Part shown: in pieces, positions 1 through 13,600 of the stretch
Layout of the letters: every line of letters begins with the position of its first letter
Numbering within the stretch: the first letter of the stretch is position 1
NCBI GenBank assembly: GCA_037975125.1
Contig: CM075852.1
Span: forward strand, 7,771,258 to 7,835,257
DNA length: 64,000 nt
Source: Latrodectus hesperus
Lineage: Eukaryota > Arthropoda > Arachnida > Araneae > Theridiidae
Direction of reading: 5' to 3'
Notes under the pieces: model-generated
What the model was told of the DNA's origin: nothing
What the model saw: only the letters and a program-made list of their open reading frames with translations
The model's database searches: none
Position numbers and translations under genes: made by a program

Positions 1-3
1 TAC

Positions 4-76
4 TTTTGTATTAGAAATTAGCGAAATAAAAAAGTTTTACTTTTATTTCACTAATTTTAATTTCTAATACAAAAAT
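4..76. repeat. imperfect inverted repeat (fold-back)
   Basis: The left arm (about 4-34) and right arm (about 38-76) are reverse complements except that the right arm carries a 6-base AAATTA-type duplication. Both arms share the outer block TTTTGTATTAGAAATTA. This could be a small MITE or a fold-back remnant. No target-site duplication was recognised. Confidence 0.6.
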
Positions 77-2109
77 GCACAGCAAAATCTACAATTGTAT
101 CTCAAATAACACAACAAAATATTTTCTTGCACTCCAACACAGGTTTTTATACAGTCAGACTATAATATTTTAATTAAATACAAAACTTAATAAATTTCTT
201 ACAGCACTTAATTTTCGATTTCTATTTATAGTATTTTCTTGTATGTAATTTGCAGAGAAGTATGCGCAGCAATTTTTTCAGCAAATAATCGATACATATA
301 CAGCTGATAATGTGTTATGTCATAAAATAAAAGATACACAGTAGAACCAAAAATATAACTGTATAGAATATATTATCAGAAACATCTGATTGGACCCAAT
401 TTGGATACATCACATCGCAAAGAATGATAAACTGAGATGAAAGCACCAGATCAATCTTTAAGAGTAATAATTTCGAGAAGATTCTAGTAAAACTCATCGA
501 CTTTTAATTTTCAATAAGTTTTAAAATGAAGTTAGATATACTTAAAAAAATATGTTTGTTTTGTAGATGATTCTTTTCGATTGCACATTTGATAATTTTT
601 TCTTTATCTAAATCACATGCTTTTCACTTTACATTAACATGTTCATCATTTTTTTTATTTGCCTTTAGTATAAAATTTGCTGTGTAATTTATAGGCTTTC
701 ACTTCACATGATGATATATGAATTTGAATATTTTCAGAAGGAAATAGCTCAGGTCAAGACAAATTGCCAAAGGACGGTAGTCAGTATCAACTGTTATATC
801 TACGGGGAAATTCGTTCCTGAATATAATTGAACAAAACTGATTAAGTTGAAATAAGTCAGCCAAGTGGTAGTATAATTTGTTATTCTTTTAATAAAAAAA
901 ATAAATAAAAATGAAAAAAACATTTCTTCCAAAACTTTATTATAAGCTTTTCTGATGAAGAATTTTTTTTATCAGATTATCCATGACAGTGTATAATATG
1001 AACAACGAAATTTAAAACTTTCATACATAACCCACTGATTATATACAAGAAAATATGGTAAATAAAATAGATGTTTGTGCTTTTTTTTAAATGTGAAGAT
1101 ACTTTAAAATACTTTCATTCACAAACTTTGGTAGAAACATTTCTTTCAAAAAATCTAGTCATACTGATTATTTTACTCTACTAGTTATGTATTACTTCAA
1201 TAGACAAAAAACAAACATAGGCCACATTTTCTTTGTTATTAGCAACAACCATTTTCTATGTAAATTAAATTTTACTAATAGCATTTAAAATAATTTTCTT
1301 TATAAAGATGTTAAAAAAATATTGCATAATGAAATAAAAAATATTTTATCAAAGTTTTTCAAATGTATCAAATAATTAAAGATTATTTAATTCATTCTGA
1401 ATATTTTAAACATTAAAGTTATTTGACATAAGAGTTCAACAATAGTTTTCTACACTTAATTAAACTACTTTATTTGTTCTACTCATTCATTCAGTAAAAC
1501 TAATCATTATAAGAATTCTTATAGTACAAAACACTTTTCTAGAGCAAGATTTGAAGTGCTAATTTATTTTTTAAAATCACATAAATATCAACAAAACACC
1601 AGGAACATTTTGACATTAAGAGTATACAAAAATAATCTGAGAAATGTATAAAAGTTTATGTTTCACAAAGCAAAAAATAATTTATACCTATATATTTCTA
1701 TAACTGAAGGAGTATCCCTTTTCCATCAATTCAATGTTAACAAAACTGTTCTAGTTATGTTTTCTCAAGTTTCTTAGAATATTGTGAAACTTTTTATTTT
1801 AATTAATAATTGAGCAAATTATTAACAGAATCTCATATATAAAACTAATTAGATAGTTAAAAATTTTATATTGGAAATGTTTAAGTTTAAGAAACATAGA
1901 TATAATTTATTTAATATCAAGGAACACTGCTGGGAAAAAGTAGAACACTTTTTTTTTTTTTTAAAAAAAAAAAGAGAACTTTGAATTTTTAGAAAATAAT
2001 TTCATTACAGATATTTTAAAAACTTATTTACAATTAGATAACTATATATGTAACATGAAATAAAAAACTACTTGGTTATTATAATTAAAAATTAATTTCA
2101 TCCATGTCA
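77..2109. other. non-coding AT-rich stretch
   Basis: No recognisable gene. Short minus-strand ORFs near 315-497 and 699-932 have no motif and look like chance readings. If the sulfatase-like gene continues past the window start, this is part of its last visible intron. A homopolymer T/A run lies near 1951-1974. Confidence 0.5.
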
Positions 2110-2194
2110 TACTGTGTGAAAAAAAGTAGGACAGTTCTAAGTAATGAAAGTAAAAGTCTTATTAATAATATATTCTTATGTTATTTGTTTTAAC

Positions 2195-3173
2195 TACTTC
2201 AAAAATTCTTTTCCATTGAAGTCTTGAATTTTGGTTTGACAAAAATTGTCCAAAACACAATTAAAAGCTTCTCGAAGTTTGATCAAAAATTTATACTGCT
2301 TGCCTATAAATATTTTAAATGATATTGAGATATGTACTTTTAGCAGGCTATTGCAAAACATGAACCTTATTTGTTTCAAACCAATTTTTAATGTCATTGG
2401 CCATGGGAATTGATGCTCCATATTGATGAAATATACAATTTTCTCAGCCTAGCTCAGTGTCATAAAGAAGCTCTGAATTTCAAATTTGAATGTAATCTGT
2501 ATGTTTGTCTTTCATCTATAAACACCAAATTGGTCTTTCCAATGTAGCAAACTGATATCCAAACCATTAAACTGCTTCCTTCAATCTGCAAGGTAAAATA
2601 AGTTTCTTCTTGTGTACCCAGACAATGTCAATAATATTGACAACCGTCTGGGCCATCTAAATTGAGCTTTTTTTCATCAGAAAAAATAACTGAAGTCCAT
2701 TCACAGTTCTGAGACATGTGTTCTTTGACCCACTGCAGCCAGTGCTCAAGTACCTTTCTTTCCATTTCGGATGGTGCTTTATTTCTTGAATACGAATGTA
2801 TCTGATCTTTTTATGTAGTTGTAGCATTCCTCTGGTTACATGTGGTTTGGTTTGTTGCTCAACAGTCATTTTTTGCACACAAGGGCTAATTAGACCGCTT
2901 GTTACATGAGTGAAGTCAGATGGGTCTAGTGCTTTTCCAATGCTTCTATGTGTTTTTTTAAGCTCTTTAAAGATTTTTCCTTGATTACATAGTCAATTTT
3001 TTAAGTCTGAAAGTTTTTGCTTTCCTCTAACTCTTTAGATTTTTTAAGAAGTTAGAAACAGCGTTTGGACTGATGTATAAATGCTTTGAAATTTCTCTTA
3101 AGCTTTTGCCCACATCTTTATATGTCACAATTTGGCTTTTTTGAAATTTACTTAAAGGTTTCCCCTTAGGCAT
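2195..3173 (-). pseudogene. Tc1-like transposase, inactivated
   Basis: The reading starts at an ATG at 3173 with MPKGKPLS and a helix-turn-helix of the Tc1 type (GKSLREISKHL, SPNAVSNFLKN). Further on come the first catalytic block (FSDEKKLNLDGPDG, about 2647-2692), a decayed second block and a decayed C-terminal PAKS...LN block. Frameshifts and stops separate the parts. The second catalytic Asp of the usual QDNAS motif reads QYGAS, and the Asp of the usual SPDLNP block reads STYLNI, so two of the acidic catalytic positions are lost. The transposase cannot be functional. Confidence 0.8.
2843..2900 (-). mobile_element. 5'-truncated SINE copy inside the Tc1 relic
   Basis: This 58-base piece matches only the 3' end (tail side) of the tRNA-derived SINE seen in full at 3394, 14369 and 48945, including the block TTTTTTGCACAC. 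It is flanked by the 8-base duplication GTTACATG (2835-2842 and 2901-2908), which shows an independent, truncated retroposition event. Confidence 0.75.
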
Positions 3174-3393
3174 TTTAACTGTACAAAAATTGAGGATTTT
3201 TTTCAACAAAATATATTTTTTGAAAGAAAGGCAGTTTAAAAGAACAATATTTTCAAGATATTAAACAGCCGCAGATTTCAAAACGAGAATATTTTAGCAG
3301 GTGTGCTTCTACTTTTTTCATATCCCAAAGATTCTTGAGTACTATTTTATTGTCCTAGTGGTAAATAAAACTTATTCACTAATAAAAGAAAAA

Positions 3394-3576
3394 TTTTGTT
3401 TGTTTGTTTGTTTGTCGCTCAACGGTCATTTTTTGCACACGAGGGCTAATTAGACCAGGACTTACGGCTTAAAGTGGATTCCGAACCACTACAAACATCC
3501 ATGCCCAAGGTGGGATTCGAACCCATGAACTGTTGAACCGAAGGCAAGAGCGCTAACCATTCGGCTGCCAGCTCGG
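3394..3576 (-). mobile_element. tRNA-derived SINE, full copy A
   Basis: On the minus strand it begins GCCGAGCTGGCAGCCGAA with an A-box-like AATGGTTAGCGC and a B-box GGTTCGAATCC, so the head is tRNA-derived with an internal Pol III promoter. A tRNA-unrelated body follows, and the 3' end is a (CAAA)n tail. It is flanked by a perfect 15-base duplication (3379-3393 and 3577-3591). It interrupts the Tc1 relic, so it is younger than that element. Confidence 0.9.
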
Positions 3577-4542
3577 CTAATAAAAGAAAAAGTAGTTTCA
3601 TAAAATAAAAAGGAGAAGTTACATTAAGTGTGCTAAAGTTTAAAGCATAATTTATAAAATATGATTGTCCTACTTTTTTTGAAGCACTACATAAAAATGA
3701 TCAAAAATGAATAAAATTCAAGATTGTTCTGTAAAAATGTAGTGCTTATCAATTTTTTTCATTATTCTTCATTAATAACACTTCAGTTTTGTTTTAGTTA
3801 GTAAAATTACTAACAGATATCCTAATATTGCAATTTATACATCTGTGCATCAAATCTGAATAAAAAAAATTTTCATGTTCTTTACATGAAATTACATAAG
3901 CAAAAGTCACTTAATTCATATATCCACAAAATGATTTATCACATGCCATCATTTTATAAGAGTCATTTCTCATATTTTCATTTGATTATAGAATATGTAG
4001 ATACTAAAATGTTTTTTTTTTTTTATTTTTTGCATACTTCCTTCTTAGTCATGTGTTCGTTTCCCCTGGATAATAAAATAGCAATATTTAGCAAGCAGCC
4101 TCTATTTCATTAAATAATGAAAAGCTTTTCAAACATAAGAAGTTAGACCTTTCCTCATATCAGTGCTAATAACAACAAGGCCTTGAGAAAATAAATTCAG
4201 GTGTAAAAGCATAGTTTTAATATATATATAAATGAAAAGCATTTCATTATGTCAGATCTTCAGAATTTTCAACCTCCTCATTTCTAAGGAAAGACGAATT
4301 TAGATATGAATGACAGTCAAGTTGCTTTTCTTGTTTCTGGCAATTTATTTTCAAACTTTTCACCATAAAATCATCCTAACAATTACATAGTGATTTGAAA
4401 TATACATTTTGAAATATAAATTGGCTAAAGGAACAAGTCATTTACGAGAATACAAATGAAAAATTTTCTTTTTTAAACTAATAACTTTATAACCATATAA
4501 AATAAAAGGGCGAACTTGAAAGGATAGTGAATGCATGCTTAC

Positions 4543-4669
4543 CATTGTCTCCTAAGAGAACTATTGTAGTGTGATCAGCAAACCTAGTTTCTTCAAGAGT
4601 ATTTAATAATTTTCCAATTAAGTCATCAATATAAGATACTGAGGCATAATAGGCTTGACGTATTTTTCT
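4543..4669 (-). CDS. sulfatase-like gene, exon 7 (last visible)
   Basis: The acceptor is TTTTTCAG|AGAAAA and the donor CAATG|GTAAGC, phase 1. It encodes [20 protein letters not shown] and ends TIVLLGDNG, where human IDS reads SDHG. The catalytic His335 position is Asn. The next exon, which should carry the GEWAKYS block with Lys347, was not found between 1 and 4542. Confidence 0.92.
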
Positions 4670-7600
4670 CTGAAAAATAAAATATTTCAAAATTAAATTT
4701 AACATATGAAATGTATTTAAATTTCTTATTTTTTTCTTCTTTCTAAGCATTTAGTAAATATAGTAGAATACGGGAAATACATAAAACTTCATAATAGTGG
4801 AGCATAAATTCCAAATTTTATTTTGGGAACTGAGAAACTTTTAGCCTTTATATAGTTTTTTGTTTAATCTCAGGCATAACAGCGTTGTTCCAAAATGTCA
4901 TGCCTGATTATTACTCAGGCTAATTTTTTTTAACCATCATATTGTTATACCTGAAATATAAATTGGGAGAAGTTTATTTTAACTTCATCACTTTGTTACA
5001 CCTGAATCTATCTCAGGAAAAGTTAATTTGTACTCAATTCAAAATGGCAGAATTTTATTGAAGGTTTCAAAGGAAAGAGGTTTATATTCAAAGTGCATAG
5101 CATTTTTTGTTAGCAAAATGTCTAGTTCTTTGAAGCATACATAGAAGATTTAGATTTTTCAACTAAAGATGAAAATTTTGAAAGCATTGCTACTAATGAC
5201 ACAAGTGAAGCTGAGGAAAGTGACATGGAATGAAGCAGTTGAATCAGTTGAAGCAGTTAAAAATGTGGAAAACATATATTTTTAGAATAAAAGTTGCAAA
5301 GAGCTTTTACATAAATATGATCCAGCTTCTGGACAAAAGATTTTTGGTAGACCACTTTATATATTCCATATTTTTCCTACTTTTGCAAAACGTAAATTTA
5401 CAAGACAGTGCAAACTTTGCTGTTCAATAAGATACAAATAGGAAAAAGATAAAGAAACATGATTTTGAAGTACTCATTGTAAAATTGGTTACTGCATGGA
5501 AAATTGTTTTCAGTTATACTACATGAAACTGAAATACTGAACTATAACAGTAGTTTTTAATTATTTTTATTCAATGTTTTAGATTAAATTTTAAAAAAAA
5601 ATTCTCTATTTGAAACGAATTTTATTATTGCCATGCAACTGCCTCAAGTGAATATGCAGTGGGTACAAAACTTTTAAAATGTTTATGCGTGCAATTCAAA
5701 ATATCAATTTTTAACTACTGAGTATATTTTATTTTGTACTAAGCATTTGATTTTTGCAATAAAAAATTGACAATTAATGTAACTAAAGCATCAAAATAAC
5801 TTGATAGTCAAAGGGTTTCTCTTTTACTTAATTGTATAATACGCATCACATGTCATAAATATGCAAATGATATACATATTTTTTTAAAAATTTTACATAA
5901 AAGGAAAATATTAAAATATGGATTAAATTTTTAACTGCATGTGGCTCAAAAAATCATTTTAATAAAGTTATTACGTATACTGACTTTCAATTCATAAAAG
6001 AATATGCACACACACACACACACAATCCTATTTAAAATGAACACCATTATTGATGAACACTTTTCATATATTTTAATACAATAATAATAAAAAATTTGTA
6101 TTTCCTTAGCAATTAAATATTACATTCATGTAAAGCATGCTAAAGTCAAAACAAATATTAGAAATAATATTTTTGCACAAATAAATATATTCTTTTGTGA
6201 CTTTAAATAAAAAAAATAATTTTTAACACATAGAATTTTCCAAATTTTTATACAAAAATAGTTAATTATAAAATTGTGAAACTGATTTTATTTTTATTAT
6301 TCAAGCATATAATAAATCAAGCATATTCGTTAGTTATTTTAACTAATAAAAAATGTATTAAGAGTAATAGTTAAACAGTAACAGAAAAAATAAGTAAAAC
6401 AAAACAAAGTTAGTAAAAAAGTTAAACAGGAAAAAATAATTGGAAATATCGAAAATTTTAAAACTAACCAGTTAGTTCATAGTTTATATGCATTCCTATT
6501 TAACTTTTCAATCCTTTTGTCAACTTATGTATGAAATATTAAGTAATATTTCTTTTTAAAATAAGATACAAAGTGCTTGATATTCATAAACAGTAATTTT
6601 ATTACAAAGCAGAATTCATCACAGAAAATTAATTAAAAATGCACATATTTGCACAAGTATATATTTTTAATTGGTGGGTTGACACTCAGTAGTCACATAT
6701 TTGCACATATGGGCTAATTACATAATGTTAGAGTCCATAAACAAGCTCTAATGTTTATAAAAATATTTGAATGAAAGAAATATTAAAGTTATTAAAAAAC
6801 TAGCAAGTCATTTATAACATATTAAAATGAAAAATTAAATTTTGTTTAGTTAGAGAGCATATACCTGCAAATTAGGATTTCAAACATCAAAGAATCTTAA
6901 GTATTTTAATTTGCAAGAATGAATTTATTTAAAAGACAAAAGTTATTAATGATATGCTGCTACTGACTTAAAGTCCAATAGAACACTTTTTTTGAAACTT
7001 TTATGTAAAACCAATTAATCAATGAACCATTAAGATTTCAGCAAGCCACAGGTCACCAAGCATATGGAGATTCTTTGCTCCTCGAATATCTGCAGGGAGT
7101 ATTTTCATTCACAAAATACTACTTGTAAGCAAAGAACCTTCAGTGTAACTGAGTTTTTTCTATCACAAGAGCTCAGTTGAGAGTATTATAGAGCAAAAAT
7201 AAATCTTAACTATATAATCAAAATTCTCACATGCATGTATGCATGCATGAACACACACACAAATCTTTCCTTGCAGACGAAACACATTAAGGAACATAGT
7301 AAAAGTGCCATAAAATGTGAATAAAAATATAGAACATGAAGAGCAGAAATCAAAATGACAGTAAGTCCTTTCTCAAAATCTTAAATATCTCGTGTTAATC
7401 CAGGAATTATTGATTTGGTTTGTTTCTCTCAATGTTCATATTTTGCAAGCAAAGGCTATGGTTTTTAAAATCCAAGTATTAATAAATCTTCAAATATAAG
7501 ATTCTAGTATTTGAATCTGAAGGATTTAAAAGCAAAGTAGTAACTAGAAATTACCTCCAAAATTACTGAAAATTGCATAAAAGATTTTGTACATATGGAA

Positions 7601-10600
7601 TGTTATTAACCAACTGAAGTACTCCATATTATCAACATGATATACTGTTATCCTGTAAATGTGCCACTATAAATAAGTATACACATATTTTAAGAATAAC
7701 ATTCAGAGGACTTGATCAGTGTAATATATGCCAAGAAAATAATCCTAACTTTTCACATATCTTTCATGATAGTGATGACAAATAATATTTCTAGATTGTT
7801 TACTGAAGTCTCCAAATGCTCATTTATACAGTACAGTAGTCAATGAATTAGTTTTAAAAAGTAATCAATTTTATTGGGTTTGATACTTACACTAAAATGT
7901 AATTTCCATAACATTTCTTAGTTTAATATATCTACAAATGTACTGAAATATCACACATACAGTAGAAGTTAACATGCAATAGTGTATGGTACTGTTGTTC
8001 TTGTTACTTTTGGGGTACTACTTGTTTATTTAGCCAATATATTAATGGTAGTACATTGCTTAAATTTATTCTAACACAGTAGGTAAATATTCATCCATGT
8101 TTATCTCTGCCGTTTCATAGTTATTTTAAATGAAACTTTCATTCTATTCATTCTTACACTTGCTTTATAATTAGCCATTACAAAAAATGTTAACATAAGA
8201 TATGATTACTGAAATACAACAAGTGAAATTTATCTATATGATCATGCCTTTTTAATAATGTTCATTACACATAATTATTTCTTACTACTTATACAGAAAT
8301 TGTTTGCACATTTTAGTCAATTTTGATAGAGTGAAAAAATTACAATATTTTTGTGTTTTAAATTTGATACTCTTTGTTTTTAACTATCATTCTACATTGC
8401 AATTTCCAGATAATGCTTTTAGTATTATCAAAAGAGAGATTTTGTTCCATTCCAGTTGGGCTGCTCTCAAAAGCCCACTGAATATTACGAGTTGCTGTTT
8501 GGATAAAGACACTTTACAAGTGCAAAAGTAGAAAATTCCATCGGTGTATCACAAGATTTAGCAAGATTATCAGTGAAGGGTATGATTTAATTCCAATTTC
8601 TTGTACCATTTTTTTCTAGACAACCAATTGTAGACTGTAGTGCATGATTACTTTGTCTGGATGCAGTTCAAAAGATTGATGGGCATTGTGTGTACAGATT
8701 CAGACTTTCATATTAAAAATTGTAATTAAAATGTTTTTGATATTTAAAAATTATTCTGACATTTTTATTTTTTTCCCTTTTATCTTGTCTTTATATTAAA
8801 ATCAGAGTCAACCATGAATCCTTCATTAAAATTTTCTTTTGATTCTAAATTTTTTAATTTACTAAATTTTTTTCTCCTTTTATGATAATAAATTGATTTT
8901 TTGACCCCTTATTATAATAAATTGATGTATGAACATGGACACACATACACGCACACAAAATTACTTAAATAGAACAATCTTCATATATTATGTTGATATT
9001 TTCTTTTTTCGCACCTAAAGAATGTTTTCTATTAGAAGTTCTGACACATGCTCAGTATTCAGATATGATCCTGAGTAAGATTAATATTATATTTTTTAAG
9101 TCTCTTTGAGATTCAAAACAGTGAACAATTTCATTTATAGTAGAAACTAAAGGCTCGTTGCAGCCTGGTTAATTAGGGTATTGTATCATTATTGGAGAGT
9201 AGTGAGTTCAAATTTTGGCTGAACAAAAGCTCTGTCGTGTTTGCTAAAGGCAGCTGGGGCATGTTAAATATGTAGGTGCAATGTCCTCCAAGTGAAATGA
9301 GATCTCTGGGGGTGGCAGGCTAGGAGTCTTCTGTTTAATCTCAACTTTAAAATCATGAAGACTCTACCTAGTTGCTTCTATTTAACAGGTAGAACACAAC
9401 TTAGAGCTAGGACCAAAACAACATGCTGGTGTAACAACATTTGAAATTGACCAGTTTCAAGTATTTGCAACAAGACTTTGAATTGGAGGGTTTTCTTCAA
9501 TGAATAAAGATCTCACTTTTGCCACAACTAATTATTCTTTGGGATATTCTATTTTGTTATAGGAATTTAAAGTAATTTAATGTTCTAATTACTCAATATT
9601 GTGGAACTATTTAGCTACATAAGTTTTATTAAATTCGTTTTTGTAGTACAATATATGACACATTGAAAAACAAAATTCAACATTAAGTAACTAAACATAA
9701 CCCTCTACAATAAACATAACTCTCCTTGAATAACATAGCTCTCCCTTCAGTAAAGACCTAAAAGTTTTTATATCAATTTTGGTGACTTTCACCTTTCTCC
9801 CAGACACACTCGGCTCTTGTTATTCTTGATTGTTGTTTTCTTTAAATCTGTACTGAAAATATACATATCTTCGGTGTTCGCCCTACTGGTTATATGGCGA
9901 AATACCAGCAATATTTCATTCTTTACACAATATAGGAGAGTGTTTACTGTTAAGATAAGTATTTGGAAGAATTTCATATTGGGGGTTTGTTCCTTTATCA
10001 TTTATAATATTTCCTATCATGGCTTTAGCTGTTAAAAAACCATAGCATTGCTAGCATTTCTAAATTACCGAATACGAACAACTCTCTTGGAAAGAGTGCA
10101 AATTTGCCTTTCTATCCATTGCCTTTTTAAAAGCCCACATTTGTGTACATAAAAAATTATAAAAAATTGTCAAATGACAAATAAAACTTGAAAAAATATA
10201 ATTTGTAAAAATAAGATTTTCAATGCAGATAATCTTATGGCAATATAAAGTGGCAATTATTATACAAATTATGACAATATTATGGCTTTTGCTAATAAAC
10301 AGATACCCACACAGAAACTATATGCACTGTCTAACAATTTATCAGTTTTATGTGTAATAGCCACACTATTGCATTTACATACTTATATGAGGTCATAAAG
10401 TTATAATGTAAATAGATATAAATATAGTAGTTTAGAATGAAAATTTTGATATACTAAATTGCTAAGAATTAAGGATTTATACACTATAAAATATTAAAAA
10501 ATAAGAATAAAATTATCAAATAAGTTTTTTAAAAAGGAAAAATGTTTTGCATACATAGTTTATTACACTATTTCATACAATGAAAGAATTTAATATTTTC

Positions 10601-13600
10601 TTACTTGGAATTCTTCTTGTATTGGACCATATGGAAAGCTTATATTCTGGGCCTTAACATCTCTATTTTCTCTAATATCCATCCAAGGATTCCATGATAT
10701 CTTAGGCAATTTATGTGGAATAGCATTGTTTGGTGCAAGATCCATTAAGTCAATCGGATATAAATCTAAAATTTGTACATGTGTACTTTAGACACAGATA
10801 AAAGTCAATTAGTGATTGTATTTTTATGTATAAAGCATATTCATTATTAAAAACTAACCTAAATATTCTTTTGGAAACTTAAACGGTATATGAGGTTTGT
10901 TATATCCAAGGCCAAGGAAAAAAGGCACAGTTTTATCAGATCCACTACTTTTATTTCGTAAAAATTCGATGGCAAATTCTGTATTTTGAATATCTGGTAA
11001 ATTTTTATTAAAATCCCCTGAAAGATCAACTGGACAAATCAAGTCTTCAAAACCAGAAGATCTACAAAACTAGATAAAATAAATCATTAATTTGCAAAGG
11101 TTATAATATTTAAAAATCATATTATATTATATAATTTTAAAATTACTTAATCTCACATTTGAATGATATGTCACACAGAAAACATTTCATTATATGAATA
11201 AAAATCTTCCATTTGGGAACTAAAGAATATTTTAAACATTGTAACTTTTTTAAATTAAACTGTTAAAAATTAATTATTTAGTTTGTAATAAATAAATGTT
11301 TTCTAAAAGAAAGAAGTAACAATATAAAATAGGATGCCACATAATGATTTTAGCTCGTAGAAATACAAATATTCTATTTCCTAAGAAATTTTTACTAAAC
11401 ACTTCAATTTACTTGCTCCACCATATAATCTTCTGTTGGAGAATGATAAGGATATTCTGTCCAACTATATGGGTAATCATCAGTATCATTAGAAACAGCA
11501 CCTTAAGGTAAGAAAAATAAGTATGTTATCTACAAAATATGCTTACAATTTAATTCTATTTCATTATGCAAAATTATTCAAAGTATTCTAATATAAAATA
11601 TTTGAATGAGTATTATAAAAATATAACTTTTTATTTATAAAATATAAAACTTCAAACTTCTATATAAAAAAATAAACATCATTAATATATACATTTGACA
11701 GATAATAGAATATATTGTGAACATTTTAACTTGATACTTAATTGATTTCCAGAGAAAAATTGTCAAGTTAAATTTCTGATTTTAGGAATTGACTCCTAAT
11801 CAATTACATGGAGTTTGGTTAATATGTTCACTTTAAAATAACTTTGTTGGAATTGGAAACAGCTTAAATCTTAATAGCTTATAATATTTTCACATTATTT
11901 TAAAAGGTCAATGCAGAGAGAAAGGATCTATTGTAACAAAATATTACTTGGCTTGTGTGCATATGTTTACGTTTGCTTAAATAGCAATAATGGAAGAAGA
12001 TAATACTTTCAATTGTATTTTTCTTTGTATTAAAAATATTTTTAAATAAAATTAAGAAATTTTTATAAGAAATTTGTTTTGAATTGTGAAACAGGTAATT
12101 AGACAATTGTTTTTGATACTAAAAATGTTCTGAGAATAACTCAATTGTATATTTGTATCTTGCCTATATTTAATGCTTAATTACAAGTTTTAATTTTTTA
12201 ATTGCATCTTTTAAAACAAAAATGATTAATAAAAATACTTGAATTCAATATATTTTAAAATAAAAACTATATATAGTGTACATTAAAATTAGAGTTTATA
12301 TACTGATATTTAAATTACTATAATATTAACATATCAGATATAGGATTATTAGTGATTTTTAATAATTACATGTAACTATTTCTTTAGATTTAATAAATTT
12401 CAATACACATATCTTATTCTTGCACAAATTTATTTACGGATTTCTTCCTCTAAAATATTGTGTGTAAGATTCATTTTCTAATTATTAAAATCTAATCTTA
12501 GATAAATTTATATGCACAAAACATTTAAATTATTTTTTTGAGCTATTTTAATTTTATGCTTTGAGTTGAAACATTTATTGAAACAACTTTTATATTATCT
12601 AATTTACATATTTGCATATAAAAATATTTGTATAGACATAATGATTTTTTTAATTAAATTAATCTTTTTGTATTGATATTTGTTTAAAAAATTAAGAAAG
12701 CAATTAAAATACTTTTGAAAATTTTTTCAGTCTACATCTTCAAATTATTTTAGTATGAAACATTATTGTGCACGGAATGCACTTTTTAGTTTTATTTTTA
12801 ATTTCTTTTATAAAAAAAGATTCAAATTAAGAATTTGAATCAAATATAGATCAAATTATTTTTTAAGAATAAATAAAGCTTTGCATGGAAAGGTATAATA
12901 TTAAGTATTTATACTCAATTTTTATAAATTATTTTATAAGTTTCTTGTGTAAATTTTAGCAAGTAGAGAAAATTTTTACCATAGGATATTAATGAAACTT
13001 TTTAGAAAATTTAAGACATTATGTATGCATTAAGCAGAAATACAAATATTTGAAAGTAATTAAAATAGCATGCCAGTAATTATTTTAGAATCCTTTTGAG
13101 ACCACCTATTTTAATATAAATAATATTTAAGAAATGCAACACATATTGTCTTCCTTCAATTTAATAAAATAAAGAACCTATAATCATGAGCAGAAAGCTA
13201 ACATATAAAAAGAGCTATAAAATTTTTATTTCATTTAATAAAACTTTTATATAGCTCTTTTTATTAAAAATTCTATTTTTTATTTAGTTATAGCACACCT
13301 AAGAAAATATAATTTTTAACTCTATTTTTTAGATATTTGATAACAGTAAAATATTATATTTAATAATACAAGAAAACTGAAAACATACATAAAATTTCGA
13401 ATATTTTATATTTAAGCACTTTCAAGTATATATATGTATATATAATGCAAGTTTTATTTTCTAACATATTAATTATATTAAAATAATTGAACCTCTTTAC
13501 AACCAGTTCCTAAGAATGAATAGTAATATTTGAAAAAATTTCAGTCTGATTAGTTGCTATTGAATATTACAAAATAAATATTTTGTATTTTTTATTTGTT

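Larger units (their letters stand above)
2112..3687 (-). mobile_element. Tc1/mariner DNA transposon relic carrying SINE insertions
   Basis: The terminal inverted repeats match at both ends: a block reading AAAAAAAGTAGGACA inward from 2112 and its reverse complement ending at 3687. TA dinucleotides sit at 2110-2111 and 3688-3689 as expected for the Tc1 target duplication. A decayed transposase is read on the minus strand inside. Two SINE-derived pieces, at 2843-2900 and 3394-3576, were inserted later, so the original element was about 1.33 kb. Confidence 0.85.
5601..10600. other. remainder of sulfatase-like intron 6
   Basis: Mostly unassigned AT-rich DNA. It holds a CA microsatellite (6006-6023), two decayed fragments resembling the SINE tail (about 6672-6727 and 7425-7461) and a decayed SINE near 9158. 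Small ORFs at 8304-8531 (plus) and on both strands around 9789-10035 have no recognisable motif. Confidence 0.5.

Noticed and set aside
3394..3576. Functional tRNA gene on the minus strand
   Set aside because: A and B boxes are present, but the cloverleaf is not convincing, and the same sequence recurs with a body, a tail and target duplications. It is a SINE.
9789..10035. Overlapping ORFs on both strands
   Set aside because: They mirror each other in one open stretch inside an intron. No motif on either strand.
10920..10960. His226 (GYHKPH) change to Asn counted as a catalytic loss
   Set aside because: The active-site residue of human IDS is His229, which is retained here. Position 226 is not part of the active site list.
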